The notes beneath the pieces were generated by a model that did no database searches, was not told the origin of the DNA, and saw only the letters and a list, made by a program, of their open reading frames with translations. DNA of 64,000 bases from Rhodococcus sp. 06-462-5. Lineage in GTDB: Bacteria; Actinomycetota; Actinomycetes; Mycobacteriales; Mycobacteriaceae. Positions 34,793 to 45,989 of the stretch are shown in pieces (the first letter of the stretch is position 1; the number at the start of each line of letters is the position of its first letter). The stretch lies in assembly GCF_002258315.1 (NCBI RefSeq), contig NZ_NOYD01000050.1:186001-250000 (forward strand), given 5' to 3'. The translations under genes were made by a program, and so were the position numbers.

Positions 34793-35697
34793 TTGTCGAC
34801 ATTCCCGCCACGACGACGGCCGAGGTCGGCAAGAAGTTGGTGGAGGTGCGTGATGCAGGCGGTGCAGTCACCATCGGCCGGGTACTGACTCTGATCGTGG
34901 CCAGCCGTGATCCGGCCAAGGCCGAACGAGCGATCGACGCAGCGAACGAGGCGAGCCGTGAGCATCCGTGCCGCGTCATCGTGCTCATCCACGGAGATCG
35001 GTCGGCCGAGTCGAGCCTCGACGCGCAGATCCGGGTGGGCGGCGACGCCGGTGCATCGGAGGTCGTCGTGTTGCGCCTGAACGGCGAACTCGCCGACCAC
35101 GAACACAGTGTCGTCATCCCGTTCCTGCTGCCCGATACCCCGATCGTGGCCTGGTGGCCGGACGAGGCTCCGACCGTTCCGGCGAAGGATCCGTTGGGGC
35201 GGTTGGCAATTCGGCGGATCACCGATGCGACGAACTCCCCCGATACCACCGCGACGATCAAGGGACGGCTCAGCAGCTACACCGAGGGCGACACCGATCT
35301 CTCCTGGAGTCGCATCACCTACTGGCGTGGTCTGTTGGCCACCGCGCTCGACCAGGCTCCGTTCGAGGCCGTCGTCTCGGCCACGGTGTCGGGACTGGCC
35401 GAAGAGCCCGCACTCGACATCCTGGCCGGCTGGCTGGCGGCGAAACTGGACGTGCCGGTCTACCGCCGGGCGGGTGAGCTGAAGGTGGAGCTGATCCGAG
35501 AGAACAGCAGCATTTCGCTGACGCGACCGCAGACCGGAAAGACAGCAACCCTGCGGCGCACCGGACAGCCCGACGCCGAGGTCGCATTGGCGCGTCGAAA
35601 CACACGCGAGTGCCTCGCCGAGGAATTACGCAGACTCGACACGGACGAGATCTACGAACTCGCCCTGCACGGACTGTCGAAAGTGAGCTATGAGTAA
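34789..35697 (+). CDS. opcA: OpcA, assembly/activity factor for glucose-6-phosphate dehydrogenase
   Basis: 302 residues from GTG 34789, which overlaps the zwf stop (GTGA), has GGAG at good spacing, and gives the orthologue start (M)IVDIPATTTAEV; ATG 34777 would add four residues. OpcA binds Zwf and affects its oligomerisation and redox sensitivity in actinobacteria and cyanobacteria. Conserved stretches include RVGGDAGASEVVVLRLNG, PFLLPDTPIVAWWPDEAP and TDLSWSRITYWR. Stop overlaps pgl by 8 bp. Confidence 0.94.
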   Translation: MIVDIPATTTAEVGKKLVEVRDAGGAVTIGRVLTLIVASRDPAKAERAIDAANEASREHPCRVIVLIHGDRSAESSLDAQIRVGGDAGASEVVVLRLNGELADHEHSVVIPFLLPDTPIVAWWPDEAPTVPAKDPLGRLAIRRITDATNSPDTTATIKGRLSSYTEGDTDLSWSRITYWRGLLATALDQAPFEAVVSATVSGLAEEPALDILAGWLAAKLDVPVYRRAGELKVELIRENSSISLTRPQTGKTATLRRTGQPDAEVALARRNTRECLAEELRRLDTDEIYELALHGLSKVSYE

Positions 35698-36436
35698 GAC
35701 ATCGGTACTTCAGTACTTGGACGCGCAGGCACTGGTCGACGCAGCACGCTCTCGCTTCGTCGACGTGGTCACAGCCGCGCAGGCCGAGCGAGGCACCGCG
35801 TCGGTGGTGCTGACCGGCGGCGGCACCGGAATCGCATTGCTGGAGGCGCTGCGTACGGACTCCGGCTCGATCGACTGGGGCAGAGTCGACATCTATTTCG
35901 GTGACGAACGCTTCCTGCCCTCGGGCGATCCCGAGCGCAACGAGGTTCAGGCCTCCGAGGCACTGCTCGATCACGTCGATGTCCATCCGGATCGGGTGTT
36001 CCGGATGGCCGCATCGGACGGACCGCACGGAAGCGACCCCGAGGTGGCCGCGGCAACGTATGCGCAGATCCTGCATTCCGGATCCGAAGGTGAGCCGACG
36101 CCCCGGTTCGACGTCCATCTCCTCGGCATGGGCGGCGAAGGCCACATCAATTCGCTCTTCCCCCACACCGATGCGGTGCGCGAGCAGCATCGCTTCGTCG
36201 TGGCGGTCGAGGACTCCCCCAAGCCCCCGCCGGTGCGCATCACCCTGACGCTGCCCGCGGTTCGCCGCGCACAGCACGTGTGGTTGCTCGTCTCGGGAGC
36301 GAACAAGGCCGATGCCGTCGCTGCTGCGGTGGGTGGGGCCGATTCCGACGACGTCCCGTCGGCCGGCGCACTGGGTACAGAATCGACGGTCTGGTTCCTC
36401 GACGCGGGAGCAGCGTCCAAGCTGGACACGGTGTGA
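35690..36436 (+). CDS. pgl: 6-phosphogluconolactonase
   Basis: 248 residues. Hydrolyses 6-phosphogluconolactone made by Zwf. NagB/Pgl fold with VVLTGGGTGIALLEAL, the family motif VDIYFGDERFLPSGDPERN, and LLGMGGEGHINSLFPH with the catalytic His. ATG lies inside the end of opcA. Last gene of the operon, followed at once by a hairpin (36437-36458) and a second, stronger one (36537-36568). Confidence 0.95.
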   Translation: MSKTSVLQYLDAQALVDAARSRFVDVVTAAQAERGTASVVLTGGGTGIALLEALRTDSGSIDWGRVDIYFGDERFLPSGDPERNEVQASEALLDHVDVHPDRVFRMAASDGPHGSDPEVAAATYAQILHSGSEGEPTPRFDVHLLGMGGEGHINSLFPHTDAVREQHRFVVAVEDSPKPPPVRITLTLPAVRRAQHVWLLVSGANKADAVAAAVGGADSDDVPSAGALGTESTVWFLDAGAASKLDTV

Positions 36437-36458
36437 GAACCCGAAACTAGCCGGGTTC
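36437..36458 (+). terminator. Hairpin directly after pgl stop
   Basis: GAACCCG (36437-36443) pairs with CGGGTTC (36452-36458) across an 8-nt loop, beginning one base after the pgl TGA. Short stem; probably a minor terminator or 3'-end stabiliser. Confidence 0.45.
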
Positions 36459-36536
36459 GGCAGCGTCGGGGTCACATCCCGGCTGACCGCCGTCGTGGTC
36501 GCCGACGCACCGGACACGTCCTGTTGTCGAGTAACC

Positions 36537-36568
36537 GATCCGCCTACCGCTCGCGCGGTAGGCGGATC
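36537..36568. terminator. Bidirectional terminator between pgl and ppc
   Basis: GATCCGCCTACCGC (36537-36550), 4-nt loop TCGC, then the exact complement (36555-36568). A perfect 14-bp stem between two converging operons, followed on the plus strand by CGTTTCG. Confidence 0.8.
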
Positions 36569-36660
36569 CGTTTCGCCAGGTGTCCGTCGAGCTGCTGCAC
36601 TGCCTCATACCTCGTTGGACGCGATCGACCGCCGACCGGTTCCTCGCCCCTCGTACGGGA

Positions 36661-39492
36661 CTAACCGCTGTTGCGCAGAGCCGTCGCGAGACCGTTCATC
36701 GTCAGCAGAATTCCTCGCTTGACGCGTTCGTCGTCGTCACCGCTACGGTAGCGCCGGAGCATCTCGACCTGCATCTGATTGAGCGGCTCGAGGTACGGGA
36801 ACCGATTGTGCACGGAGCGTTCGAGCGACGGGTTGTCTTCGAGCAGGCGACTGTGACCGGTGATCTTCAGGTACATCCGCACAGTCGTTGCGTGTTCGGC
36901 CTCGATCATGCCGAAGATCCGCGCACGCAGGTCTGCGTCGGGAACCAACTCCGCGTACCGAGCCGCGATGCCCAGATCCGACTTGGCCATGACCTGCGCC
37001 AGGTTGGACAGCACGGTCTGGAAGAACGGCCACTTCCGGTAGAGGTCGGTCAGCACTTCGAGCTTGGCATCGTCGCCGCCGACCCACTCCTCGAACGCCG
37101 ATCCTGTTCCGTACCACCCGGGGAGCATGACGCGGCACTGACTCCACGACATCACCCACGGAATGGCACGCAGGTCGTACACCGAGTTGGTCGGCTTACG
37201 GGATGCCGGACGCGAGCCGATGTTCAGCTCCCCGACCTCGGCCACCGGCGTCGACGTGCGGAAGTACTCGACGAAACCGGGCTCCTCGTGCACCAGACGT
37301 CCGTATGCAGCACGTGCCTTGGCGGCCAGGTCGTCCAGGATGTCGTACGCGGCTTCTGCGCCGTCTCCGAGACCCTCGACATCGAGCAGAGTCGACTCGA
37401 GCGTGCCGGCAACCAGGGATTCGAGGTTGCGACGCGCCATGGACGGCTCGGCGTACTTCGCCGCGATGATCTCGCCCTGTTCGGTGAGGCGCAGCGATCC
37501 CTGCACCACTCCGGGCGGCTGCGCGAGGATCGCGTCGTAGCTGGGACCGCCGCCGCGGCCGACGGTACCGCCGCGACCGTGGAAGAGCCGGAGCCGGATT
37601 CCCGTCTTGCGTGAGGCCTCGAGCAGATCCAGCTCGGCGCGGTACAGCGCCCAGTTCGCCGCGAGGTATCCACCGTCCTTGTTCGAGTCCGAGTACCCCA
37701 GCATGACTTCCTGATTCATGCCGCGTCCTGCCACCAGCGCGCGGTAGATCGGAACGTCGAGCGTGGCGAGCAAGGTCGCAGCGCCCTGCTGGAGATCCTC
37801 GATGGTCTCGAACAGCGGAACGACTCCGACGGTCGACGTGGGGGCCGAGCCGTCCGTGCCGGGGTCGAAGATGCCTGCTTCCTTGAGCAGCAACGCCGCC
37901 TCGAGCATGTCACTGACCGACTGGCACATGCTGATGATGTAGTTCTGGATGGTGTCGGGTCCCAGGTGATCGATGGCCTCCTTGGCGGCCCTGACGATGC
38001 CCAGTTCCTTGGTGGCGAGCTCACTGAGCTGTGCGTTGGGGCCGACGAGCGGCCGCCTGGTCGCAAGTTCCTGCGACAGCACCGAGACCCGCTCGTCCTC
38101 GCCGAGGGACATGTAGTCCGGGTGTACACCGGCCCATGCCAGCAGTTCGGCGACCACTTCTTCGTGGGTCTCGGAGTTCTGCCGCATGTCCAACGCCTGC
38201 AGATGGAATCCGAACGTCTCGACCGACTGTCGGAGCCGGAGCAGTCGATCGTCGGCGATCAACGCATCACCGTCGGCGCGCAGTGCCCGGTCGATGATGT
38301 CGAGGTCGTCGAGGATGTCCTGCGGGCCGTCGTACTTCTTCGCTCCGAGGTCGATGCCGGAGACCGGCACCGCGTCGAGTACCGCCTCGGCGGTGGCAGT
38401 GAGCCGAGCCCGGATGCCGACCACCGCGACCCGATACGGTTCGTCCGATCGGCGATCGTCCGGTTCGGCCGATGCGCCGGCCAGAGCCGCGAGGTCCTCG
38501 GTGACGTCCACCAGGCGCGCGGACATCGACAGTTCCTTCTCCAACCCGACCAGTTCGTCGAGGTAGTGCTCGAACGCTACGTAGCCGGCCTGATGTGTCG
38601 CCGTGTGCACCACGTCGGCGGTGACGTTCGGATTGCCGTCGCGGTCGCCGCCGATCCAGGAACCGGGGCGAAGGATGGGGCGCGGCAGCAGGTCGTCCTC
38701 GGGCCACCGTGCGCGCAGCGCGGCACGCACATCCGCATTGAGGGCAGGCATGACGTCGAAGAGAGACGACTCGAAGTACCGGAGGCCGACCTCGATCTCG
38801 TCCTGAATTCGCAACCGCGACAACCGAATCAGAGCTGTCTCCCACAGGGTCAGCACCTGCCTGCGGATCTGCACGTCGATGGCCGCCAGTTCCTTCGCCG
38901 CACTGGCGGCCTTGCCCTCGACCGCCGCAGTGGCAACATCGCGGCGGCGCATCAGCTCGGTGATCTTCGACTGCACGTCGAAGATGGTCCGGCGACGTGT
39001 CTCGGTGGGGTGTGCGGTGATCACCGGAGCCACCAGAGCATCGGTGAGAGCGGCTGCCACCTGCTCGCGCGACGGTGCCGCGGCATCGATCTTGAGCCAG
39101 GTGGCGTCGAGGCTGCTGTCCTGCGGCGGATCCTCGCGATCGAGGTGAATCGCGCGACGACGTTCGCGGTGCAGGTCCTCGGCGAGATTGGCAAGCAAGG
39201 AGAAGTGACTGAACGCGCGAATGAGTGGAACTGCCTGTGCCACTTCCACATCGGTGTAGCGTCCGACCGAATCGTCACGCTCGATCTCGGATCTGCGTAC
39301 CGCGAAGGATTCGACACGCGCGGCCTCGATCAGGTCGAAAACGTCCTCGCCCTCGTGCTCGCGAACGATCTCGCCCAGGATGCCGCCGAGGTAGCGGATG
39401 TCCTCACGGAGAGGCTCTGTCAACTCCCGACCCTGAGCTGTCGGTGGGACGAAGGCTGGGGAACCGACTGACTCGTAGGAGGATTCGCTCAT
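36661..39492 (-). CDS. ppc: Phosphoenolpyruvate carboxylase
   Basis: 943 residues, full length. Anaplerotic carboxylation of PEP to oxaloacetate. Catalytic His161 in [15 protein letters not shown], the [12 protein letters not shown] segment and the glycine-rich loop [16 protein letters not shown] are all intact; the C-terminus [13 protein letters not shown] is family-typical. Sits between the glycolytic gap-pgk-tpiA-secG genes and the terminator at 36537-36568, as in many actinobacteria. 51 bp follow the secG stop, so it may be co-transcribed with secG. Confidence 0.97.
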   Translation of the reverse strand: MSESSYESVGSPAFVPPTAQGRELTEPLREDIRYLGGILGEIVREHEGEDVFDLIEAARVESFAVRRSEIERDDSVGRYTDVEVAQAVPLIRAFSHFSLLANLAEDLHRERRRAIHLDREDPPQDSSLDATWLKIDAAAPSREQVAAALTDALVAPVITAHPTETRRRTIFDVQSKITELMRRRDVATAAVEGKAASAAKELAAIDVQIRRQVLTLWETALIRLSRLRIQDEIEVGLRYFESSLFDVMPALNADVRAALRARWPEDDLLPRPILRPGSWIGGDRDGNPNVTADVVHTATHQAGYVAFEHYLDELVGLEKELSMSARLVDVTEDLAALAGASAEPDDRRSDEPYRVAVVGIRARLTATAEAVLDAVPVSGIDLGAKKYDGPQDILDDLDIIDRALRADGDALIADDRLLRLRQSVETFGFHLQALDMRQNSETHEEVVAELLAWAGVHPDYMSLGEDERVSVLSQELATRRPLVGPNAQLSELATKELGIVRAAKEAIDHLGPDTIQNYIISMCQSVSDMLEAALLLKEAGIFDPGTDGSAPTSTVGVVPLFETIEDLQQGAATLLATLDVPIYRALVAGRGMNQEVMLGYSDSNKDGGYLAANWALYRAELDLLEASRKTGIRLRLFHGRGGTVGRGGGPSYDAILAQPPGVVQGSLRLTEQGEIIAAKYAEPSMARRNLESLVAGTLESTLLDVEGLGDGAEAAYDILDDLAAKARAAYGRLVHEEPGFVEYFRTSTPVAEVGELNIGSRPASRKPTNSVYDLRAIPWVMSWSQCRVMLPGWYGTGSAFEEWVGGDDAKLEVLTDLYRKWPFFQTVLSNLAQVMAKSDLGIAARYAELVPDADLRARIFGMIEAEHATTVRMYLKITGHSRLLEDNPSLERSVHNRFPYLEPLNQMQVEMLRRYRSGDDDERVKRGILLTMNGLATALRNSG

Positions 39493-39543
39493 CCACCCAG
39501 TATCGTCGCTCCGTCACCAACTCGCACTCGGAGCCGGATTCGA

Positions 39544-39783
39544 TCAGGTGTACTTGATCTCCAGACCGATACCGAGGATGGCGATGAGCCAGATGATGCC
39601 GGTGAAGACCGTGAGGCGATCGAGGTTCTTCTCGACGACGGTCGAACCGGAGAGGCTGGACTGCACTCCGCCACCGAACAGACTGGACAATCCGCCGCCC
39701 TTGCCGCGATGCAGCAGGATCAGCAAGATCAGTGCCAGGCTGGTGATGACCAGCAGAATATCCAGAAACAGATCCATGTCCAC
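39544..39783 (-). CDS. secG: Preprotein translocase subunit SecG
   Basis: 79 residues with two membrane helices (about 5-22 and 54-73) and the SecG core LLHRGKGGGLSSLFGGG between them. Small accessory subunit of SecYEG. Conserved position next to tpiA in actinobacteria. A hairpin at 39834-39865 separates it from tpiA upstream. Confidence 0.93.
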   Translation of the reverse strand: MDMDLFLDILLVITSLALILLILLHRGKGGGLSSLFGGGVQSSLSGSTVVEKNLDRLTVFTGIIWLIAILGIGLEIKYT

Positions 39784-39833
39784 CTCAAACTCGATTCGAT
39801 GCCTTCAGCAGCCTACCTGGCCCCGCGAACGAC

Positions 39834-39865
39834 TTCGGACACCCCGCCGAAGCGAGGTGTCCGAA
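39834..39865 (-). terminator. Intercistronic hairpin between tpiA and secG
   Basis: TTCGGACACC (39834-39843) and its exact complement (39856-39865) with a 12-nt loop. It lies 31 bp after the tpiA stop in the transcribed direction and may reduce read-through from gap-pgk-tpiA into secG-ppc. No U-tract follows on the minus strand. Confidence 0.6.
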
Positions 39866-39896
39866 AACCGTTGGTTGCCGCGTGGACGGTGGCCGA

Positions 39897-40682
39897 TCAG
39901 GGCAGGGGTCCACCTGCAGCGATGGCCGACAACGTGGCGAACTCGTCGGCCTTGAGCGAAGCGCCACCGACCAGTGCGCCGTCGACGTCGGGCTGACCGA
40001 CGATCTCGCCGACGTTCTTCGCGTTCACCGAGCCGCCGTACAGCACGCGGACGCCCGCGGCGACCTCGTCGGAGGACAGCGACTTCAGTTCCTCGCGGAT
40101 GGCGCCGCACACTTCCTGAGCGTCCGACGCCGACGCGACCCGGCCGGTTCCGATCGCCCAGACCGGCTCGTAGGCGATGACGACCTTGGAGATGTCCTCG
40201 GCCGACAGTCCGTCGAGTGACCCGCGCAGCTGCGCGACGTTGTAGGCCACATGCTCGCCCGCCTCGCGGATGTTCAGACCCTCTCCGATGCACACGATCG
40301 GGGTGAGGCCGTTCTTCAGCGCCGCTTTCGTCTTGGCCAGCACGACCGCGTCGTCCTCGCTGTGCAGCGTGCGTCGTTCGGAGTGACCGACGACGACGAA
40401 GGTGCACCCCAGCTTGGCCAGCATCGATCCGCTGATCTCGCCGGTGAAGGCACCCTTGTCCTCGGACGAAACGTCCTGCGCACCGTAGGTGAGCAGGAGT
40501 TTGTCGCCCTCGACCAGGGTCTGCACGCTGCGGATGTCGGTGAACGGCGGGAGCACCGTCACGTCGACCTTGTCGAAGTACTTCTCGGGCAACGAGAAAG
40601 CGATCTTCTGCACCAGCGAGATGGCCTCGAGGTGGTTGAGGTTCATCTTCCAGTTGCCCGCGATGAGCGGCTTACGTGCCAT
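39897..40682 (-). CDS. tpiA: Triosephosphate isomerase
   Basis: 261 residues, TIM barrel. Interconverts dihydroxyacetone phosphate and glyceraldehyde 3-phosphate. Lys12 in GNWKMN, His100 in VVGHSERR and catalytic Glu172 in [11 protein letters not shown] are present. 3 bp from the pgk stop; part of gap-pgk-tpiA. Confidence 0.97.
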   Translation of the reverse strand: MARKPLIAGNWKMNLNHLEAISLVQKIAFSLPEKYFDKVDVTVLPPFTDIRSVQTLVEGDKLLLTYGAQDVSSEDKGAFTGEISGSMLAKLGCTFVVVGHSERRTLHSEDDAVVLAKTKAALKNGLTPIVCIGEGLNIREAGEHVAYNVAQLRGSLDGLSAEDISKVVIAYEPVWAIGTGRVASASDAQEVCGAIREELKSLSSDEVAAGVRVLYGGSVNAKNVGEIVGQPDVDGALVGGASLKADEFATLSAIAAGGPLP

Positions 40683-40685
40683 GCG

Positions 40686-41897
40686 TTACGCCTCCAGGAC
40701 GGATAGGCCGGGGAGCTGCTTGCCTTCGAGGTATTCGAGGGATGCACCGCCGCCGGTGGAGATGTGCGAGAAGCCGTCGTCGGGCAGTCCGAGGGTGCGC
40801 ACCGCAGCCGCAGAGTCGCCGCCACCGACGACGCTGAACGCGCCCTTCTCGGTGGCTCCGATGATCGCTTCGGCGATGCCCTTGGTGCCGGCCGAGAACT
40901 TGTCGAACTCGAACACGCCTGCCGGTCCGTTCCAGAAGACGGTCTTGGCGTTGGAGAGAACGACAGCGAAACGACTGACCGAATCCGGTCCGATGTCCAG
41001 GCCCATCCAGCCGTCCGGAATCTCGGACGCCTTGACGGTCTTCGCCTCGGCGTCTGCCGCGAACTTGTCTCCGACGACGATGTCGACGGGCAAATGGATC
41101 ACATCGCCGAAACGCTCGAGCAGGTCCTTGCAGACCCCGATCTGATCCTCTTGCAGCAACGAGTTTCCGACCGAATATCCTTGCGCGGCAAGGAAAGTGA
41201 AGGCCATGCCACCGCCGATGACGAGGGTGTCGACCTTGGGGGCCAACGCCTCGATGACGCCGAGCTTGTCCGAGACCTTGGAGCCGCCCAGCACCACCGC
41301 GTACGGACGCGCAGCGTCCTCGGTGAGCTTGGCCAGCACCTCGACCTCGGCAGCGACGAGGGTGCCCGCGTAATGCGGCAGCAACTGCGCCACGTCGTAG
41401 ACCGACGCCTGCTTGCGGTGCACGACGCCGAATCCGTCGGAGACGAACGCCGCGTCGTCGCCCGCCAGAGCAACGAGCTCACGGGCCAGAGCAGCTCGCT
41501 CGGACTCGTCCTTGCTGGTCTCGCGCGGATCGAAGCGAATGTTCTCGAGCAGCAGTACGTCGCCGTCGGTCAGACCCTCGGCGCGAGCCTCGGCGTCCTG
41601 GCCCACCACGTCGCCCGCCAGCTGAACGTGGCGTCCCAGCAGTTCGCCGAGTTTCGCGGCGACCGGAGCCAGGCTGTACTTCGCGTCGGGCTTGCCGTCG
41701 GGACGACCGAGATGCGCGGTGACGATGACCTTGGCACCCGCCTCGACCAGAGCCCGAAGAGTCGGGATCGACGCCTGGATACGGCCGGGATCGGTGATCG
41801 TGCCGTCCTCGAGCGGGACATTGAAGTCCGATCGCACGAGGACGCCACGGCCTTCGACACCGGCATCGAGCAGATCCTGCAGTGTCTTGACAGCCAT
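40686..41897 (-). CDS. pgk: Phosphoglycerate kinase
   Basis: 403 residues. ATP-forming step of glycolysis. N-terminal substrate site [14 protein letters not shown] and [13 protein letters not shown]-terminal nucleotide loop [13 protein letters not shown]. The frame is open far upstream into gap, but ATG 41897 ([10 protein letters not shown]) is the family start, 5 bp after the gap stop. Confidence 0.97.
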   Translation of the reverse strand: MAVKTLQDLLDAGVEGRGVLVRSDFNVPLEDGTITDPGRIQASIPTLRALVEAGAKVIVTAHLGRPDGKPDAKYSLAPVAAKLGELLGRHVQLAGDVVGQDAEARAEGLTDGDVLLLENIRFDPRETSKDESERAALARELVALAGDDAAFVSDGFGVVHRKQASVYDVAQLLPHYAGTLVAAEVEVLAKLTEDAARPYAVVLGGSKVSDKLGVIEALAPKVDTLVIGGGMAFTFLAAQGYSVGNSLLQEDQIGVCKDLLERFGDVIHLPVDIVVGDKFAADAEAKTVKASEIPDGWMGLDIGPDSVSRFAVVLSNAKTVFWNGPAGVFEFDKFSAGTKGIAEAIIGATEKGAFSVVGGGDSAAAVRTLGLPDDGFSHISTGGGASLEYLEGKQLPGLSVLEA

Positions 41898-41902
41898 CGG
41901 TG

Positions 41903-42931
<1,029 letters not shown>

Positions 42932-42993
42932 CTAAAAGTTGTGAAAACAGATGTCTGATTGTGCCTGCGTGCGGGGTGCCACACGCGGTTCCC

Positions 42994-42999
42994 ACCCTA
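42994..42999 (-). promoter_or_regulatory. -10-like TAGGGT upstream of gap
   Basis: TAGGGT on the minus strand about 70 nt before the gap ATG. No clear -35; the region between gap and whiA is otherwise without a gene. Confidence 0.35.
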
Positions 43000-43029
43000 G
43001 TGTGCGCGCAGGCAGAGCGCGCGCATCAC

Positions 43030-43046
43030 GTGATCGGGCCGATCAC
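43030..43046 (-). terminator. Palindrome at the whiA stop codon
   Basis: GTGATCGGGCCGATCAC, arms of 8 bp around one central base, overlaps the whiA TGA (43043-43045). Could fold as a short hairpin at the whiA 3' end, or be a protein site; weak evidence. Confidence 0.3.
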
Positions 43047-44020
43047 GCTTCGTCGAGCAGCTCGGCGGTGACCGCGGACTCGGTGTCGGGAATTCCGGTT
43101 TCCTTGGCCTTGCGATCGGCCATGGACAGCAGGCGCCGGATCCGGCCCGCCACGGCATCCTTGGTCATCGGCGGGTCGGCCAACTGACCGAGTTCCTCGA
43201 GTGACGCCTGTCGATGCTGGACTCGGAGCGAGCCCGCGGCGGCCAGGTGATCCGGTACGTCGTCGCCGAGGATGTGCAGGGCTCGCTCGACGCGCGCTGC
43301 GGCGGCCACGGCGGCCCTCGCCGAGCGGCGCAGGTTGGCGTCGTCGAAGTTGGCGAGTCGGTTCGCGGTGGCCCTGACCTCGCGTCGCATACGTCGTTCT
43401 TCCCAGATCAACCGGGTGTCCTGTGCGCCCATGCGGGTGAGCAGTGCACCGATCGCCTCGCCGTCGCGGACGACCACTCGGTCGGTGCCGCGAACCTCGC
43501 GTGCCTTGGCGGCCACTCCGAGGCGTCGGGCGGCTCCGACGAGCGCGAGCGCTGCTTCCGGTCCGGGGCAGCTGATCTCCAGGGCCGAGGATCGACCCGG
43601 CTCGGTGAGTGAACCGTGCGCCAGGAATGCCCCGCGCCATGCGGCCTCGGAATCTCCTACGGTGCCGCCGACGACCTGCGCGGGCAGGCCGCGAACCGGG
43701 CGACCGCGCAGATCCAACAGACCGGTCTGCCGTGCCAGCGCCTCGCCGTCCTTGGCGACGCGCACCACGTATCGAGAGGTCTTGCGAAGCCCGCCTGCTC
43801 CGAGCATGTGTACATCGGAGGAGTAGCCGAACAGCTCGAATATCTCCCGACGCAGTCGTCTCGCGATGGACCCGAGGTCCACCTCTGCCTCGACCACCAC
43901 TCGGCCCGCCACGATGTGCAGCCCTCCGGCGAATCGCAGGAGTGCGGACACCTCGGCCTTGCGGCAACTGACCTGACTGACGGTGAGCCTGCTCAGCTCG
44001 TCCTTGACCTCCGCTGTCAT
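43043..44020 (-). CDS. whiA: WhiA, sporulation-type transcription regulator / cell-division protein
   Basis: 325 residues, the same length as mycobacterial WhiA. N-terminal LAGLIDADG-like half ([34 protein letters not shown]) and C-terminal helix-turn-helix ([20 protein letters not shown]). In Streptomyces WhiA acts with WhiB in cell division; in non-sporulating actinobacteria the role is less clear. The frame stays open upstream, but ATG 44020 overlaps the yvcK stop (ATGA) and gives the family start. Order uvrC-rapZ-yvcK-whiA is a classic Gram-positive cluster. Confidence 0.96.
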   Translation of the reverse strand: MTAEVKDELSRLTVSQVSCRKAEVSALLRFAGGLHIVAGRVVVEAEVDLGSIARRLRREIFELFGYSSDVHMLGAGGLRKTSRYVVRVAKDGEALARQTGLLDLRGRPVRGLPAQVVGGTVGDSEAAWRGAFLAHGSLTEPGRSSALEISCPGPEAALALVGAARRLGVAAKAREVRGTDRVVVRDGEAIGALLTRMGAQDTRLIWEERRMRREVRATANRLANFDDANLRRSARAAVAAAARVERALHILGDDVPDHLAAAGSLRVQHRQASLEELGQLADPPMTKDAVAGRIRRLLSMADRKAKETGIPDTESAVTAELLDEA

Positions 44021-45042
44021 GGCCACGAAGTGATCCCCTCTCTGCGTGCGGTAGTCGGCGCGGTGTCGTCGGTGGACGACACGATGGAGCCGAGAGCCGC
44101 AGCAAGCTTGCCGTAATGATGTGCGTGGGTGCCGTTTTCGGCAACGTCGACGTAGACGACCTCGGCACCGAGCCGGGCCGCTGCCCGCGCCACGTGCTCG
44201 CGGTTGCTGCCTTCCGGGACCGAGGCGGAATCGACCAACACGTAGTCGATTCCCAAATCCGGTGCGTGTTGGGAGAGTACGTGGACATGGCGCTCGGCGG
44301 AGAATCCGGTGGTCTCCCCCAGTTCGGGCGCAAGGTTCAACACCAGTACCTTCGGCGCACTCGTGCGAGCCAGAGCGGTGAGCTGATCCGGCACCAGCAC
44401 GTGCGGGATGACGCTGGAGAACCACGATCCCGGCCCGAGCACCACGAGGTCGGCCTTCTCGATCGCAGCGAGTGCATCCGCGGAGGCCGGCGGTTCGGGT
44501 GGCAGCAGTCGAACGCGGCGAACCTTGCCGGGAGTCGTCGCCACCGCGACCTGTCCGCGAATGACGCGGCTCACGCGTGGGTCGTCCTCCAGACCGGAGA
44601 CGTCGGCCTCGATGTCGAGTGCGATCGGCGACATCGGGAGTACTCGGCCGTCGATTCCGAGCATCCGCACCATCTCGTCCAGTGCGGCGATCGGGTCGCC
44701 CAGTACCTCGGTGAGCCCGGCGAGGATGAGGTTGCCCACCGAGTGACCGGCGAGCGCGCCCGTGCCTCCGAAGCGGTGCTGGAGGACGTCGGTCCAGAGC
44801 TGCGTTCGCTCGTCCGAGCGTGCCAGCGCGGCCAGTGCCATCCGCAGGTCCCCGGGCGGAATGACGCCGAGCTCGGCTCTCAGACGCCCCGAGGATCCCC
44901 CGTCGTCGGCGACCGTGACGATGGCGGTGACGTCGTGACCGAGCAACCGGGCCGCCGACAGCGTGGCGTACAGGCCGTGACCGCCGCCGAGCGCGACGAT
45001 CTTGAGGCCCGATACCGGCACTTCGGTGTCGACCTCGCTCAT
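44017..45042 (-). CDS. yvcK: YvcK/CofD-like protein (CuvA, Rv1422-like)
   Basis: 341 residues. Family binds UDP-sugars (UDP-GlcNAc) and links carbon metabolism with cell-wall synthesis and cell shape; the mycobacterial homologue is CuvA. Motifs: [48 protein letters not shown]. Despite the CofD resemblance it is not the F420 enzyme FbiA. The C-terminal roughly 20 residues are variable. ATG overlaps the rapZ stop by 4 bp. Confidence 0.92.
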   Translation of the reverse strand: MSEVDTEVPVSGLKIVALGGGHGLYATLSAARLLGHDVTAIVTVADDGGSSGRLRAELGVIPPGDLRMALAALARSDERTQLWTDVLQHRFGGTGALAGHSVGNLILAGLTEVLGDPIAALDEMVRMLGIDGRVLPMSPIALDIEADVSGLEDDPRVSRVIRGQVAVATTPGKVRRVRLLPPEPPASADALAAIEKADLVVLGPGSWFSSVIPHVLVPDQLTALARTSAPKVLVLNLAPELGETTGFSAERHVHVLSQHAPDLGIDYVLVDSASVPEGSNREHVARAAARLGAEVVYVDVAENGTHAHHYGKLAAALGSIVSSTDDTAPTTARREGITSWP

Positions 45043-45989
45043 TCGCGACCCAGATCCCGATGCAGCACGCGCACCGAGACGTCACCCTGATCGGCGAGAA
45101 TCGCGGCCAGTGCCTCGGTCATCGCGACACTTCGATGCTTTCCTCCGGTGCAGCCCACGGCCACCGTCATGTATCTCTTGCCTTCCCGCACGTATCCCTC
45201 GATCGTCAGATTCAGCAGATGCGTGTACGTCTGCAGGTAGTCGCGTGCCCCGTCCTGCCCCAGTACGTAATCGCGCACGTCCGCGTCCTGGCCGGTGTGT
45301 TCGCGCAGCTCGGGCACCCAATGTGGATTGGGCAGAAAGCGCACGTCGCAGACCAGGTCGGCGTCCATCGGCAGGCCGTACTTGAAGCCGAACGACTGCA
45401 CGGTGACGCCGACGCCGGTGGTGTCGGAGTCACCGAACACCGTCTCGATTTTGCGCCGCAGCTGGTGCACGGACAGAGATGTGGTGTCCACCGTCAGATC
45501 CGCGGCCGCCTTGACCTGGGCGAGTCGCAGCCGTTCGGCGGTGATGCCCTCGGTCAGCGTTCCGTCCTGACCGTCGTTCTGCAGCGGGTGGCTGCGCCGG
45601 TTGGACTCGAATCGGCGGATCAGTACGGCGTCGGACGCGTCGAGGAAGAGCACTCTGTTGCGCACGCCCTTGGAGTCGAGTTCTTTGACGACCCAGCCCA
45701 GATCGCCGGTGAACAGGCGGCTTCGAACGTCCATCACCAGTGCCAGTCGCTCGATTCTGGGCTTGGACTCGAGTCCGAGATCGACCATCTTGGAAATGAG
45801 CTCCGGCGGTAGGTTGTCGGCGACGTACCAGCCGAGGTCCTCGAGAATCTTGGCCGCAGTGCGCAATCCTGCGCCGGAGACGCCGGTGACCAACGCCACT
45901 TCGATCTCGTCGTGCCGCGACTCCCCCGCGGAGGGCTGGTCGAGGTGCTCTTCGGACGGTGGATGTCTCTGTGTCTGGTGTTCGCTCAC
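45039..45989 (-). CDS. rapZ: RapZ-family nucleotide-binding protein with altered Walker A
   Basis: 316 residues. RapZ/YvcJ family; E. coli RapZ is an RNA adaptor controlling GlmS, actinobacterial roles are unclear. The P-loop reads [13 protein letters not shown]: the position of the invariant Walker A Lys is Leu and the following Ser/Thr is Arg. Mycobacterial orthologues already carry Arg at the Lys position (from memory). The rest is conserved: [47 protein letters not shown] start shares one base with the uvrC stop. ATP/GTP binding should therefore be tested, not assumed. Confidence 0.9.
   Translation of the reverse strand: MSEHQTQRHPPSEEHLDQPSAGESRHDEIEVALVTGVSGAGLRTAAKILEDLGWYVADNLPPELISKMVDLGLESKPRIERLALVMDVRSRLFTGDLGWVVKELDSKGVRNRVLFLDASDAVLIRRFESNRRSHPLQNDGQDGTLTEGITAERLRLAQVKAAADLTVDTTSLSVHQLRRKIETVFGDSDTTGVGVTVQSFGFKYGLPMDADLVCDVRFLPNPHWVPELREHTGQDADVRDYVLGQDGARDYLQTYTHLLNLTIEGYVREGKRYMTVAVGCTGGKHRSVAMTEALAAILADQGDVSVRVLHRDLGRE

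Noticed and set aside
43043-45085. 680-codon frame suggesting a WhiA fusion to an Arg-rich N-terminal half
   Set aside because: The upstream half is yvcK read out of frame; WhiA starts at the coupled ATG 44020.
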